64,000 nt of DNA, from positions 1 to 64,000 of the forward strand of contig NZ_ONZG01000006.1 of the NCBI RefSeq assembly GCF_900302455.1, read 5' to 3'. The first letter of the stretch is position 1. Each line of letters begins with the position of its first letter. The notes below the pieces were generated by a model. That model searched no databases. It was not told the DNA's origin and was given only the letters and a program-made list of their open reading frames with translations. Shown here piece by piece: positions 1 to 10,034 of the stretch. Source of the DNA: Falsiruegeria mediterranea M17 (GTDB taxonomy: Bacteria; Pseudomonadota; Alphaproteobacteria; Rhodobacterales; Rhodobacteraceae). Position numbers and translations under genes: made by a program.

Positions 1-127
1 CTGCAATCTCGTCGAACGGGTTCATCGACATTTTGACATTGGCGAGATCGACACCGCTACCATCCGCGTTAACGCGAACCTTCACATTGTAGTCAATCAC
101 GCGCTTGACAGGCACAAGTACCTTCAT
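1..127 (-). CDS. etfB: Electron transfer flavoprotein beta subunit, N-terminal fragment
   Basis: The reverse strand opens at an ATG (125-127) and reads [20 protein letters not shown], then continues to a segment ending NPFDEIA at the window edge. This is the characteristic N-terminus of EtfB, which with EtfA carries electrons from acyl-CoA and related dehydrogenases to ETF-ubiquinone oxidoreductase. Only about 42 residues are present; the rest lies beyond position 1. The HIG1 and cobalamin adenosyltransferase genes lie upstream on the same strand, an arrangement I recall from roseobacters. Confidence 0.9.
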   Translation of the reverse strand, partial: MKVLVPVKRVIDYNVKVRVNADGSGVDLANVKMSMNPFDEIA

Positions 128-367
128 TTTTGCGTTTGCTCCTTACAAAAACGGCAAGCCGCAACGCGACTCCACCAATGCTCTCCCCGGCTAGATAGCG
201 CCTTGGGTCAGATCGCAACAGGGCAAAATCGTCACGTCAGCGTCTATCGACGTCGCGTTTCGTCATTTCGTGAGCGCTAAACGCAAGAAAATTTCGCTCA
301 TGTACAGACGCCACCCGAGTCGCTTGGACGCGGGAGGGGCCAATTTGTCGCAACTGATATGCAGGTT

Positions 368-940
368 TCAGCGGTTCGCGCCCGGAATCCAGAGCACGTC
401 GTCCTTGCCGCCATTGTTGGCGACACGGGCGGCGACAAAGAACCAGTCACTGAGTCGGTTCAGGTACTTGACCACCGCAGGGTTCACAGGCTCATGCGCT
501 CCCAACTCCACGGCCAAGCGTTCGGCGCGACGGGCAACTGTGCGGCAGACGTGCAAGTGCGCCGCCAGGGCAGAACCACCCGGCAGGATAAAGCTGCGCA
601 GCGGATCCAGCGCATCGTTCATGACGTCAATCTCTTCCTCAAGGCGGTCGACCTGATCAAGGGTCACGCGCAGGGGCGGATACTCGGCCTCGGCGTCTTT
701 TTCCATGTCGGGACGGCAAAGGTCGGCGCCCAAATCAAATAAGTCATTCTGGATGCGCGACAGGGCTGCATCGATGTCTTCCTCGGCCACAAGGCGGGCG
801 ACCCCAACAAAGGAGTTCAATTCATCGGTGGTGCCATAGGCGGTTACGCGGTCCGAAAATTTTGCGACACGGTCACCATTGCCCAAGGCGGTGTCACCCT
901 TGTCTCCGGTGCGGGTGTAGATCTTGTTGAGAACGACCAT
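368..940 (-). CDS. Cob(I)alamin adenosyltransferase, PduO type
   Basis: A 190-residue protein that transfers the adenosyl group of ATP to cob(I)alamin or cob(I)yrinic acid diamide, giving adenosylcobalamin. The N-terminal TRTGDKGDTALGNGDRV segment (residues 10-26) is the PduO-family ATP-binding motif, and the rest is the expected helical bundle with RRAERLAVEL and LNRLSDWFFVAAR near the C-terminus. Length is normal for a stand-alone PduO domain. The start codon directly follows the stop of the upstream HIG1 gene, so the two are probably co-transcribed. CobA-type adenosyltransferases are unrelated in sequence and are excluded. Confidence 0.92.
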   Translation of the reverse strand: MVVLNKIYTRTGDKGDTALGNGDRVAKFSDRVTAYGTTDELNSFVGVARLVAEEDIDAALSRIQNDLFDLGADLCRPDMEKDAEAEYPPLRVTLDQVDRLEEEIDVMNDALDPLRSFILPGGSALAAHLHVCRTVARRAERLAVELGAHEPVNPAVVKYLNRLSDWFFVAARVANNGGKDDVLWIPGANR

Positions 941-1147
941 CTATTGGCCTCCTTGTCCGCGCAAATAGACATAAAGAACGATCAGGATCACAGCGATTGC
1001 CTGAAACAGGATGCGCAGGCGCATAATCTTGTTGGCGTATTTGGCGTTGAACTTGCCGCCTGCACCAAACCCCCCGATGCCGATGGCCAAGACCAGCACG
1101 ACGGCAAACATGGCCCCGAGCATGACGACAAAAACCAGGTTTTCCAT
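941..1147 (-). CDS. Twin-transmembrane HIG1-domain protein
   Basis: A 68-residue inner-membrane protein with two hydrophobic segments, roughly residues 5-25 (VFVVMLGAMFAVVLVLAIGI) and 47-62 (LFQAIAVILIVLYVYL), joined by a basic loop KFNAKYANKIMRLRILF. This is the HIG1/RCF1-like layout. Alphaproteobacterial members are thought to associate with respiratory complexes, but nothing here shows a specific partner. I chose the internal ATG at 1145-1147 because residues upstream of MENLVFVV are polar and not family-like; a start at 1207 is possible but less likely. The gene abuts the adenosyltransferase gene. Confidence 0.8.
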   Translation of the reverse strand: MENLVFVVMLGAMFAVVLVLAIGIGGFGAGGKFNAKYANKIMRLRILFQAIAVILIVLYVYLRGQGGQ

Positions 1148-1228
1148 TTGCGGCCTCACAGCAAAAAAGGTGAACTCTAGCCGGTCATCTAGCGGCGGAT
1201 GGGACAAAAGCGAACAGGTTTTTTTGTC

Positions 1229-2056
1229 TCAGAGCCGCGTCAGGATGCGGTCAGTGGCCCGCGTGGACAGGATGCGCCGCAGGAAACCACCGATGTAAGT
1301 GGGTGTCGTGACGTAGTAGCGCGGGCGGGGGCGCGCAGCGGTCGCCGCGTGAACGAGGCGCTTGGTAACGTAAGACGCGGGGAGCTCGAAGGTGTCCGGG
1401 CCTGAACTGTGATAGAGGCGCTTGAGCAGAGAGCTTTCGTATTTCTCGCGCAGGGCCGAGTTTTCCCAGTCGATGTAGCGTTCGAAAATCGGGATCGCCT
1501 TTTCCCGCAGCTTGGATGTGATTGGGCCGGGTTCGATCAGTGACACCTCAATTCCGGAACCGTGCAGTTCCAGTCGCAAGGTGTCGGTCAACCCTTCGAG
1601 CGCGTATTTGGTGGCGACATAGGCGCCGCGCCATGGAAATGCGACAAGGCCAAGAATCGAGGAACACTGGATGATCCGCCCACGCCCTTGATCGCGCATC
1701 ACCGGGATGACCCGACGGGTCAGTTCGTGCCAGCCAAAAAAATTGGTCTCGAAGATATGTCGCAACCCGTCTGTCGGAATATCCTCGACCGCACCGGGAA
1801 ATCCGTGTGCCCCGTTGTTGAACAGAACGTCCAAGCTGCCGCCGGTGGCGTCCAGAACCTCTTGCAGGCCAGAGGCGATGGATGCGGCATCGGTGTAGTC
1901 GATCAGAGGGCTGTCAAAGCCTTCTTCGCGCAGCCGGTCGCAGTCGGCCTGTTTGCGGCACGAGGCGAACACGCGCCACCCCTGTTCTCGCATGCCCAGG
2001 GCCGCGTCGTAACCGATACCGGATGAGCAACCTGTGATCAGGATGGTTTTTTGCAT
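1229..2056 (-). CDS. SDR-family NAD(P)-dependent oxidoreductase
   Basis: A 275-residue classical short-chain dehydrogenase/reductase. The cofactor motif TGCSSGIG is at residues 8-15, NNG near residue 80 forms part of the central sheet, and the catalytic YxxxK appears as YVATK. Length suits the classical subfamily with a short C-terminal extension. The substrate cannot be inferred from sequence; similar proteins are annotated only as SDR oxidoreductases. It is followed downstream by the HIG1-adenosyltransferase pair on the same strand, with an 81-bp gap that could hold a separate promoter. Confidence 0.88.
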   Translation of the reverse strand: MQKTILITGCSSGIGYDAALGMREQGWRVFASCRKQADCDRLREEGFDSPLIDYTDAASIASGLQEVLDATGGSLDVLFNNGAHGFPGAVEDIPTDGLRHIFETNFFGWHELTRRVIPVMRDQGRGRIIQCSSILGLVAFPWRGAYVATKYALEGLTDTLRLELHGSGIEVSLIEPGPITSKLREKAIPIFERYIDWENSALREKYESSLLKRLYHSSGPDTFELPASYVTKRLVHAATAARPRPRYYVTTPTYIGGFLRRILSTRATDRILTRL

Positions 2057-2124
2057 GTCGTTCCTCGCCTGAGTTTGCGGGCAGCTATGCCGATCGCAGC
2101 GAACGAATCAATGCAAGGTAGGGA

Positions 2125-2754
2125 TCAGGGTGACTTTTTGCTGACAAGCGATGCCGCGATCCAACCCATCTGTTGCTCGGGCAAAACCCGCAGGCGCAAC
2201 CACCCAGTGCCGGATTCGCTCAGAACTTCGACCTTGTGGCCGATGTTCAGTCGAGCAACGACAGGATAGATCGTGCCGGGCCCGTCGCGCATGTTCACGC
2301 GGGTGCCCAGGACCTCGCGGATGTCGGCCTTGGGTTCTTCGGGCGCCGCAACTTGGGGCGCTTCGGATTCGGTGTTTGTCTGAAAGGATACCGCGCCTTG
2401 TTCCAGCGAGGCCAATGTAAGGCTGGCACCGACGTTTTGACCGAAACTGTTCAGTCCCGATTGTAGACCAGGCTTGATCTGGGCAAGGCGCTTTGCGGTT
2501 TCTTCGGCAGTTAGTTCAGGTTCTTCAACGGGTCCGGGCGCTTCTACCTTGTTCTGACGCGGCTTGAGAACGGGTTTGGCCACCAGTGCGACGGCCGTTA
2601 CCGGTTCGGCAACGGGTTTTGGTTTGGGCGCCGGGCTGTAGGCCACTTTTTCGGGTTCGTCCGGACGGACACCGCGCGGCTCGAAGTCGGCGCCTCCGCT
2701 GAGCTCGTAGAATGCAAAGCCCAGAAATGCAAAAGATACCAAAACAAAGCGCAT
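2125..2754 (-). CDS. SH3-domain protein with N-terminal membrane anchor
   Basis: A 209-residue protein with a hydrophobic N-terminus (residues 1-18) that acts as a signal anchor. A long Pro/Ala/Lys/Glu-rich linker follows (about 25-135), then a C-terminal bacterial SH3 domain of about 60 residues recognisable by VNMRDGPGTIYPVVARL and WLRLRV...GWIAASLV. Such proteins usually face the periplasm and bind peptidoglycan or partner proteins; the specific role is unknown. It is divergent from parC across roughly 210 bp, which should contain both promoters. Confidence 0.8.
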   Translation of the reverse strand: MRFVLVSFAFLGFAFYELSGGADFEPRGVRPDEPEKVAYSPAPKPKPVAEPVTAVALVAKPVLKPRQNKVEAPGPVEEPELTAEETAKRLAQIKPGLQSGLNSFGQNVGASLTLASLEQGAVSFQTNTESEAPQVAAPEEPKADIREVLGTRVNMRDGPGTIYPVVARLNIGHKVEVLSESGTGWLRLRVLPEQQMGWIAASLVSKKSP

Positions 2755-2962
2755 GGCGCGCCTCCCCCACAGGCAAAAGGTGAATCAATAGTAGAAATCG
2801 ACAGCAGCTTATCGATGCAGAATACCATATCGCCGGCGGAGAGTCGAAATCTCGGGGAAGCAGGTGGTAATCCTCCCCCTGTGGCGGATTTGCCGAGTTG
2901 TCCCCAGTAAAATGACCCTTGCTTGCTTTACCCGCGCCCGCAGGCGGCGTATCACATCATCT

Positions 2963-5314
2963 ATGACGGATACTATCGACGACCCCAACATGAAGTCCCC
3001 CGAAGGTGCCGGAGAAGTGGCCGAGCCACTGCGCCGAGCCATTGGTGATCGCTATCTGACGTATGCGCTGAGCACGATCATGCACCGCGCCCTGCCGGAT
3101 GCGCGCGACGGGCTTAAACCGGTTCACCGGCGAATCCTTTATGCGATGAACCGCTTGCGGTTGGCGTCGAACGGCAAGTTTCTGAAGTCCGCCAAGATTT
3201 CGGGCGACACGATGGGGGATTTCCACCCGCATGGCGACGCCGCGATTTATGACGCGATGGCGCGTTTGGCGCAGGACTTCAACGTGCGCTATCCGCTGGT
3301 CGACGGTCAGGGCAATTTCGGCAACATCGACGGCGATAACCCGGCGGCCAGCCGATACACCGAAGCACGGATGACCTTTGTGGCCGAGGCGCTGTTGCAG
3401 GGCTTGGACGAAGACGCCGTTGATTTCCGCGACAATTACGATGGGCGCCTGACCGAGCCGGTGGTTTTGCCGGCCGAATTCCCGAACCTGTTGGCCAATG
3501 GCGCCAGCGGCATCGCGGTCGGGATGGCAACGAACATCCCGCCTCATAATATCGCTGAGCTTTGCGACGCCTGCCTGCACATGATCAAAGTGCCGGATGT
3601 GCGCGACGACACGTTGCTGAATTATGTTCCGGGGCCGGATTTCCCGACCGGGGGCGTCATTGTCGAGCCGCAAGAAGAAATCGCCAAAGCCTATCGGACG
3701 GGGCGCGGTGGGTTCCGCCTGCGGTGCAAGTACGAGGTCGAAGATCTGGGGCGGGGCCAATGGCAGATTGTTGTCACCGAGATCCCCTATCAGGTGCAGA
3801 AATCCAAGCTGATCGAAAAGATCGCCGAGCTGATCCAGACCAAGAAGATCCCGATTCTCGCCGATGTGCGTGACGAATCTGCGGACGACATTCGGGTGGT
3901 GCTAGAACCGCGTTCAAAAAACGTCGACCCGGACGTCTTGATGAACATGCTCTACCGCAACTCGGATTTGGAAGTGCGGTTCAGCCTGAACATGAACGTC
4001 CTTATCGACGGTGTGACGCCCAAGGTCTGCTCGCTCAAAGAGGTACTACGCGCCTTCCTTGACCACAAACAGGACGTGCTGTTGCGCCGCTCGCGCCACC
4101 GGATGGCCAAGATCGACCACCGGTTGGAGGTCTTGGAAGGCTTTATCGTCGCCTTCCTCAACCTGGACCGTGTCATCGACATCATCCGCTATGATGACGA
4201 CCCCAAGGCCGCGCTGATGCGCGAGGATTGGGGCATCAAACATGTCCGTGCAATGGACGAGGCCAGTTATGTTTCACCCCTTCCAGGGGAGGGTGAGCTG
4301 AGCGAGGTTCAGGTCGACGCGATCCTGAACATGCGTCTGCGCAGCTTGCGCCGTCTCGAAGAGATGGAGCTGGTCCGCGAGCGTGACGCCCTGATGGAAG
4401 AGCGCGCAAACCTCGAAGACCTGATTGCGGATCCGGCCTTGCAATGGGCCAAGATTGCCGAGCAGCTCAAAGAAACCAAGAAGACCTTTGGCAAGGATTA
4501 CGAAGGCGGCGCGCGCCGGTCCGTTTTTGCCGAGGCCGGGGCCATCGAAGAGGTGCCGCTTGAGGCGATGATCGACCGCGAGCCGATTACAGTGGTCTGT
4601 TCACAGATGGGGTGGATCCGGGCGATGACCGGCCACATCGACCTGAAGCGCGAATTGAAGTTCAAGGACGGCGACGGGCCACGGTTTATCTTCCACGCCG
4701 AAACAACCGACCGCCTGCTGGTCTTTGGCACCAATGGCCGGTTCTATACGATCAGTGCCGCGAACCTGCCTGGTGGGCGCGGCATGGGTGAGCCTTTGCG
4801 ACTGATGGTTGATCTGCCCAATGAGGCCGAGATCGTCGACATTTTGATCCATAACCCGGAACGCAAGCTGCTGGTGGCTTCGAATGCGGGCAACGGCTTT
4901 GTGGTGCCGGAGCCGGATGTGGTGGCCCAGACCCGCACCGGGAAACAGGTGCTGAACGTCAAGGGCGAAGACGAACGTGCGATGATCTGCAAGCCGGTGA
5001 TGGGTGATCATGTCGCCGTCGTGTCCCAGAACGGCAAGCTGCTCGTGTTCCCAACCTTGGAACTGCCCGAGATGGGGCGCGGCAAAGGGGTGCGCCTGCA
5101 GAAGTACAATATGGCACGCGGAAAGCAGGGGGCGCTGGAGTTGGACGGTGGGTTGTCGGACATCACCACGTTCAATTGGGATGACGGGCTTAGCTGGCCG
5201 ATGGGTGGAGACAAAACCCGGCACGAACCGGATATGACGCAATGGCTGGCCAAACGGGCTGGCGTTGGCAAGCGTCCGCCCTATGGTTTCCCACGCAGTT
5301 ACAAGTTTTCGTGA
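2963..5314 (+). CDS. parC: DNA topoisomerase IV subunit A
   Basis: A 783-residue type IIA topoisomerase breakage-reunion subunit; with ParE it decatenates daughter chromosomes. The N-terminal domain has the [20 protein letters not shown] signature, [14 protein letters not shown], and the catalytic tyrosine in [10 protein letters not shown]. The C-terminal part contains beta-pinwheel repeats. It lacks the typical GyrA-box repeat, which favours ParC over GyrA. I chose the ATG at 2963 because the 33 in-frame residues upstream are Arg-rich and unlike the family. No strong Shine-Dalgarno sequence is visible, so the exact start is moderately certain. Confidence 0.95.
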   Translation: MTDTIDDPNMKSPEGAGEVAEPLRRAIGDRYLTYALSTIMHRALPDARDGLKPVHRRILYAMNRLRLASNGKFLKSAKISGDTMGDFHPHGDAAIYDAMARLAQDFNVRYPLVDGQGNFGNIDGDNPAASRYTEARMTFVAEALLQGLDEDAVDFRDNYDGRLTEPVVLPAEFPNLLANGASGIAVGMATNIPPHNIAELCDACLHMIKVPDVRDDTLLNYVPGPDFPTGGVIVEPQEEIAKAYRTGRGGFRLRCKYEVEDLGRGQWQIVVTEIPYQVQKSKLIEKIAELIQTKKIPILADVRDESADDIRVVLEPRSKNVDPDVLMNMLYRNSDLEVRFSLNMNVLIDGVTPKVCSLKEVLRAFLDHKQDVLLRRSRHRMAKIDHRLEVLEGFIVAFLNLDRVIDIIRYDDDPKAALMREDWGIKHVRAMDEASYVSPLPGEGELSEVQVDAILNMRLRSLRRLEEMELVRERDALMEERANLEDLIADPALQWAKIAEQLKETKKTFGKDYEGGARRSVFAEAGAIEEVPLEAMIDREPITVVCSQMGWIRAMTGHIDLKRELKFKDGDGPRFIFHAETTDRLLVFGTNGRFYTISAANLPGGRGMGEPLRLMVDLPNEAEIVDILIHNPERKLLVASNAGNGFVVPEPDVVAQTRTGKQVLNVKGEDERAMICKPVMGDHVAVVSQNGKLLVFPTLELPEMGRGKGVRLQKYNMARGKQGALELDGGLSDITTFNWDDGLSWPMGGDKTRHEPDMTQWLAKRAGVGKRPPYGFPRSYKFS

Positions 5315-5415
5315 CGTTTTGAATGCAGGTGCGAGGAAAAGCGCCGATGCTGCTTGGCATCGGCAACCGCGCTGCGATACACCGTCCCAAACATAGGCAT
5401 ATCGAGACGCTATCC

Positions 5416-5979
5416 ATGATCCGACTTCTGTTTTCTCTCGCTTGCGTGTCTTTTTTGGCCGCCTGCGGCTCGACTCAGCTGAACGAGGCTCCCGAAGACT
5501 TGGGTGCATTCAGCGCTCGGGTCATTCACGTCTACACCGACAAGGCCAAACAATGGCCGCTGTCGCGCAGCGCAGAGCCCTCGGAATGGAATGCGCCGAT
5601 GGAAAACGCGATGGAAACAAGATTGCGCCGCTATGAAGGTGGGCAGGAATATGATGTGGCCGTCTCGCTCGAAGGGTACATGCTGGCGCCTCCCGGCGTT
5701 CCTGTCCTGGTCAATCCCAAGAGCGTCGTGGTGGTGAATGTCTTTGTCTATGACGTGGCTAACGAGACATTCCTCGCCAAGAAACAGCAGATGGAAATCT
5801 TTGAGGATACCACCGGACAGAGTGCGATTCTGGGATCCGGGCACAGCCGCACCAAGGAAGAGCAGATTGCGGGTTTGTCATTGAATATTGCCGACGCCAT
5901 CGAAGAGTGGATTGCCGAGCAGCACGCTGAAAACGGCTGGTTCAACGCACGGGCCGAGCCTGCTCCGGCCACGGAATAG
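5416..5979 (+). CDS. Small lipoprotein, function unknown
   Basis: A 187-residue predicted lipoprotein. The N-terminus has a short hydrophobic stretch followed by the lipobox LAAC, with Cys17 as the lipidated residue. The mature part is soluble alpha/beta sequence without recognisable catalytic motifs; it resembles lipoproteins of unknown function common in Rhodobacteraceae. I placed the start at the ATG before RLLFSLACVSF because that gives a proper signal peptide; the in-frame extension from 5323 would bury it. It lies 101 bp after parC on the same strand and upstream of tuf. No function is proposed. Confidence 0.78.
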   Translation: MIRLLFSLACVSFLAACGSTQLNEAPEDLGAFSARVIHVYTDKAKQWPLSRSAEPSEWNAPMENAMETRLRRYEGGQEYDVAVSLEGYMLAPPGVPVLVNPKSVVVVNVFVYDVANETFLAKKQQMEIFEDTTGQSAILGSGHSRTKEEQIAGLSLNIADAIEEWIAEQHAENGWFNARAEPAPATE

Positions 5980-6119
5980 CAACAGCGGCAGTAAAACCAT
6001 CTCAAGGTCGATCCAGAGTACAGGATGCTCTTGATTTTCCCTCTGGAACCAAATATCCCGCGCGCGCAGATGCAAACCGGGACCAAGGGTCCCCCAAATC
6101 GCAAAAGGGCGCCTGAGGA

Positions 6120-7295
<1,176 letters not shown>

Positions 7296-7324
7296 TTCGC
7301 TCTTGCGAATGATCAGAAGGAAAA

Positions 7325-7349
7325 GGGCGCCCAAATGGGCGCCCTTTTT
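7325..7349 (+). terminator. Intrinsic terminator of tuf
   Basis: A perfect 8-bp stem GGGCGCCC, a 4-nt AAAT loop and the matching GGGCGCCC are followed by five T residues. It lies 30 bp after the tuf stop codon, so it almost certainly ends the tuf transcript. Confidence 0.92.
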
Positions 7350-7408
7350 CGTTTGAATTCAATGATCCCGAGACGTCCGCCCAAAGAGCGTCGAAAATCA
7401 CGGAGTAA

Positions 7409-7494
7409 GGTCGTGTTTCCCTAGAAAACTCTGGCCAGTGGCGACAGGGGCTTTTGCCTCAGGCAAAACCCCCGAAAGCCACACCGGTGAGACC
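7409..7494 (+). ncRNA. Unassigned structured element between two terminators
   Basis: This 86-nt stretch can fold into nested helices. A closing GGTC/GACC pair (7409-7412 with 7491-7494) encloses a small GTTT/AAAC hairpin (7415-7429), a GTGGC/GCCAC stem (7438-7442 with 7478-7482) and a long inner hairpin of GGGG and TTTTGCC pairing with GGCAAAA and CCCC around a TCA loop (7447-7473). It lies between the tuf terminator and a second terminator, with no ORF. It could be a small RNA or a palindromic repeat; I cannot match it to a known family. Strand is assumed from the flanking tuf transcript. Confidence 0.4.
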
Positions 7495-7502
7495 AAAAAG
7501 AA

Positions 7503-7529
7503 GGCCGCTCCAATCGGAGCGGCCCTTTT
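7503..7529. terminator. Bidirectional intrinsic terminator
   Basis: A 9-bp stem GGCCGCTCC/GGAGCGGCC with loop AATC is followed by CTTTTC on the forward strand. It is preceded by AAAAAG, which reads as a T-rich tract on the reverse strand. It can therefore end rightward transcription from the tuf side and leftward transcription of the broken acetyltransferase gene, whose stop is only 7 bp away. Confidence 0.8.
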
Positions 7530-7535
7530 CATCAC

Positions 7536-8084
7536 TTAGAGCTCTCGCACAATCCGACATGGGTTCCCCGCCGCAAAGACCCGCTCGGGCAGGGACTGTG
7601 TCACAATCGACCCCGCGCCAACAGTGATACCATCACCGATCTCAACCCCGGGCAAGATGATGGCCCCGACACCGATCCAGGCATGTTTGCCGATCGTCAC
7701 AGGCTGGGCGGATGTGCGATATTTCGGCAGGCCATCTTAGGTATAGATACGGTCCTCGACGCGGATTGGATGGGTGGTGGCGTAAATTTGCACCGACGGA
7801 CCCAAGAGGGTGCCTTCGCCGATGTGAATTTGATCGCCGTCCAGCATGGTGCAGTTGAAGTTGATGAACACGCCTGCACCCAGGTGAATGTTGTCGCCAT
7901 AGTCGCAAAAGAACGGCGGTTCGATCCAAGCGCCTGGTCTGCAGGTGCCGAGCAGGTCGGACAGTATCTGCGTGCGTATATCCCGCTCTTCGGCATCCGA
8001 TGCATTGTACGCCTTCAGCAGACGGCGCGCTTTGGTGTGGCGCGCCATGGTTTGATTGGCGCGAGTGTCGAATGTGTCGGTCAC
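7536..8084 (-). pseudogene. Sugar O-acetyltransferase gene interrupted by an in-frame TAA
   Basis: The reading frame from 8084 encodes 115 residues of a maltose/galactoside O-acetyltransferase-like left-handed beta-helix protein. It then meets TAA at 7737-7739. The same frame resumes immediately with DGLPKYRTSAQPVTIGKHAW and runs through hexapeptide repeats to the family-typical GNPCRIVREL and a stop at 7536-7538. The total of 183 codons matches the usual size. One substitution such as GAA to TAA explains it. The truncated product lacks most of the acetyl-CoA-binding helix and is probably inactive. A sequencing error is the main alternative. Confidence 0.85.
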
Positions 8085-8102
8085 AGGCGGCCTTGGGATG
8101 TT

Positions 8103-9170
8103 CTACTCAGCCGGAGCAAAGCCGGTGATCAGTTGCTTCAATCCAATGGCAGCGCCTGCGAAGATCGCGACAAACGCTACTGGCGCACTGTAGGCCAGCA
8201 CGGAAAAGGCCGAGACGCCTTGGCCCAGGCTGCATCCAACGGCGAGAATCGCCCCCGGTCCCATGATGACGGCTCCCAAGATCTGGCGGCGCAGTTCACG
8301 AGGGTCTTCGCAGGCTTCCCAGCGGAAATGCCCTTTGGAGAACGATCCAAGGCAGGCGCCCAGGATGACGCCCACAACCGAACCGACGCTGAATGACAGC
8401 GTGTTCCCCGAGGCGGTCATACCGTAATAGATGGTGTCGCCAATGGGGGCGACGAAACTGTGGGTTTCGATGGGTTCCGCGTCAAATCCGGTGTGGGCGA
8501 CCCAATAGGTGCCGACCCATCCCGAGACCACGGCCAACCCCACGACGGTGCCCCAGAAGATGTGTTTAGGGGAGGCGCGAATTGCGGCGCTGGACAGGGT
8601 AAAGGCAAGAATGGCGCCACCAATGCTCAGCCCGGTGATAAGGGGCGAAATGCCCCAGAATTTCTCGGCATAGGCGCTGAAACCTTGTGGCGTTTCGGCG
8701 TTGAATTCGACCGGAAAGATCATGACTCGTGTATGCGCAAGGGGGCCGGACATGACGAAATAGGCCGAGAGGCCCATGACAATGACGATCACAAAGGCGC
8801 GCAAGTCGCCGCCCCCCAGCCGGGCCAAAGCGCCGTAGCCGCAATTGCCGCTGAGCGCCATGCCATAGCCGAACATCAGCCCGCCGATGATTGTGCCCAT
8901 AGGGCTCCAGACGCGATCCAGATAGGTGGTCTGTGCCACATCCATCGCGCCATGATACATCGCAAGATGCACCCCAATTATGGCGACTCCGATGGCGATG
9001 CCCCACATGCGCAGACGACGGTCGTCGGCGCCGTAAAGAACATCTTCTATCGCGCCCAAGGTGCAAAACCGGCCTATGCGCGCTGCCAAGCCCAAGGCAA
9101 GGCCCCCGATCAAGCCGATCAGGGCCGCTGTATTGGCCTCTCCCAAATTTTCGAGCAGTGATTCGAACAT
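8103..9170 (-). CDS. YeeE/YedE-family sulfur transporter (SoxT-like)
   Basis: A 355-residue polytopic inner-membrane protein of the YeeE/YedE family, which imports thiosulfate or other sulfur species. Conserved cysteine motifs are present as RFCTLGA, SGNCGYG and VGCSLGQG; these correspond to the relay cysteines of known thiosulfate transporters. The start is the ATG at 9168-9170, preceded by GGAGAGGAGG; an upstream TTG at 9188 would fall on that ribosome-binding site. It follows soxS-soxR on the same strand and fits the SoxT genes reported beside soxR in other alphaproteobacteria. The exact substrate is unknown. Confidence 0.85.
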   Translation of the reverse strand: MFESLLENLGEANTAALIGLIGGLALGLAARIGRFCTLGAIEDVLYGADDRRLRMWGIAIGVAIIGVHLAMYHGAMDVAQTTYLDRVWSPMGTIIGGLMFGYGMALSGNCGYGALARLGGGDLRAFVIVIVMGLSAYFVMSGPLAHTRVMIFPVEFNAETPQGFSAYAEKFWGISPLITGLSIGGAILAFTLSSAAIRASPKHIFWGTVVGLAVVSGWVGTYWVAHTGFDAEPIETHSFVAPIGDTIYYGMTASGNTLSFSVGSVVGVILGACLGSFSKGHFRWEACEDPRELRRQILGAVIMGPGAILAVGCSLGQGVSAFSVLAYSAPVAFVAIFAGAAIGLKQLITGFAPAE

Positions 9171-9212
9171 GTGCGGCCTCCTCTCCAAAGGCAGACCAGC
9201 GATGGTCTTGGA

Positions 9213-9587
9213 TCAGTCTTGCCTGCAAAAGAGGTCATAGACCACTTCCATGATTTGTTTGGGGCGGTCGTCTGTCAAGGAATAGTAGATCGTTTTGCCA
9301 TCGCGTCGGGGGGTGACCAAGCCCTCTAGCCGCAAGCGCGATAGCTGCTGTGACACCGCAGCCTGGCGGGCGGACAGCAGCTCTTCCAGTTCGGTGACCG
9401 ACTTCTCTCCGGTTGCGAGATGGCAGAGAATCATCAACCGCCCCTCGTGGCTGATCGCCTTGAGGAAGTTCGAGGCCTGTTGTGCGTTTTGCATCATGCG
9501 CTCCATATCTTCAGCGCACATGTTGGGATCGAATACGGGCAGGCGCGATATAGTGTCGGGGCGGGGTTCAGGTGTCATGGCACTCAT
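9213..9587 (-). CDS. soxR: Sulfur-oxidation repressor, ArsR family
   Basis: A 124-residue winged-helix repressor of sox genes. This is the sulfide/persulfide-responsive SoxR of the SqrR/BigR group, not the iron-sulfur redox SoxR. The helix-turn-helix covers roughly residues 65-95 (SVTELEELLSARQAAVSQQL). Cys55 in MILCHL and Cys121 in LFCRQD are positioned like the two cysteines that form the persulfide or disulfide switch; Cys24 is additional. Its start overlaps the end of soxS by 4 nt. Four ATTC-N8-GAAT-like sites in the cluster are plausible targets, including one upstream of soxS-soxV. Confidence 0.93.
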   Translation of the reverse strand: MSAMTPEPRPDTISRLPVFDPNMCAEDMERMMQNAQQASNFLKAISHEGRLMILCHLATGEKSVTELEELLSARQAAVSQQLSRLRLEGLVTPRRDGKTIYYSLTDDRPKQIMEVVYDLFCRQD

Positions 9588-9952
9588 CCTGTTGTGTCCA
9601 GGGGGATTCTTGCCTGTTCAAACATCTGATTGAGTAGGCCCCAAAAGAAGTCTTCGCCCGGGTATCCTTCGACGCGGCCGACCTCGGCCCCATCCTGAAC
9701 AAGGATGAAGGTCGGGGTGAAGTGGACGCGGCGCACAAAGGAGACGTCGGGCGTTTCACTGTGCAGGTCATAGCGCCTCAGCGGCGCTGTTTTGCCTTCG
9801 ACCGTCTTGGGGTAGATGTGGGCAATCTCTTCGTTCCATTTGGCACACCAATAGCAGCCATCCTCTTCCGCCATTAGCAGGTAGGTGTCAGCCGTGGCGG
9901 CCAAAGGTAGCCAGCCCAAGGTTGCGATAAGAAAGGCGCCCAACAGTTTCAC
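9584..9952 (-). CDS. soxS: Periplasmic thioredoxin SoxS
   Basis: A 122-residue secreted thioredoxin-fold protein with a signal peptide (about residues 1-22) and redox motif CYWC (residues 33-36). The family cis-proline follows in FTPTFILV. Paracoccus SoxS reductively reactivates SoxY. I chose the GTG at 9950-9952 because GGGGA lies 6 nt upstream and this yields a clean signal peptide KLLGAFLIATLGWLPLAATA; the next in-frame GTG upstream is at 9976. It overlaps soxR by ATGA and is divergent from soxV across a possible SoxR operator. Confidence 0.9.
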   Translation of the reverse strand: MKLLGAFLIATLGWLPLAATADTYLLMAEEDGCYWCAKWNEEIAHIYPKTVEGKTAPLRRYDLHSETPDVSFVRRVHFTPTFILVQDGAEVGRVEGYPGEDFFWGLLNQMFEQARIPLDTTG

Positions 9953-9989
9953 GTGGTTCCCCAATTGACGAGTCACTGCAATACATCAT

Positions 9990-10005
9990 AATCCTATGTT
10001 TGAAT
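9990..10005. promoter_or_regulatory. Candidate SoxR operator in the soxS-soxV region
   Basis: AATCCTATGTTTGAAT lies between the divergent soxS and soxV genes. It fits AATC-N8-GAAT, one mismatch from the ATTC-N8-GAAT palindrome seen exactly upstream of soxX and soxG. The soxS-soxV intergenic region is a known SoxR target in related bacteria. No footprint can be shown here. Confidence 0.55.
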
Positions 10006-10034
10006 ATTACAAGCTTGGCGATTTGAGAGGCACC

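Noticed and set aside
7409-7494. The structured element as a signal-recognition-particle RNA or known riboswitch
   Set aside because: The conserved SRP RNA loop sequences and any riboswitch core I recognise are missing, and no regulated gene follows directly.
8103-9188. TTG start at 9188 for the first YeeE/YedE gene
   Set aside because: The extra codons coincide with the GGAGAGGAGG ribosome-binding site for the ATG at 9170.
9213-9587. SoxR as the iron-sulfur superoxide-response regulator
   Set aside because: The protein is an ArsR-fold repressor without the MerR domain or a four-cysteine cluster; only the name is shared.
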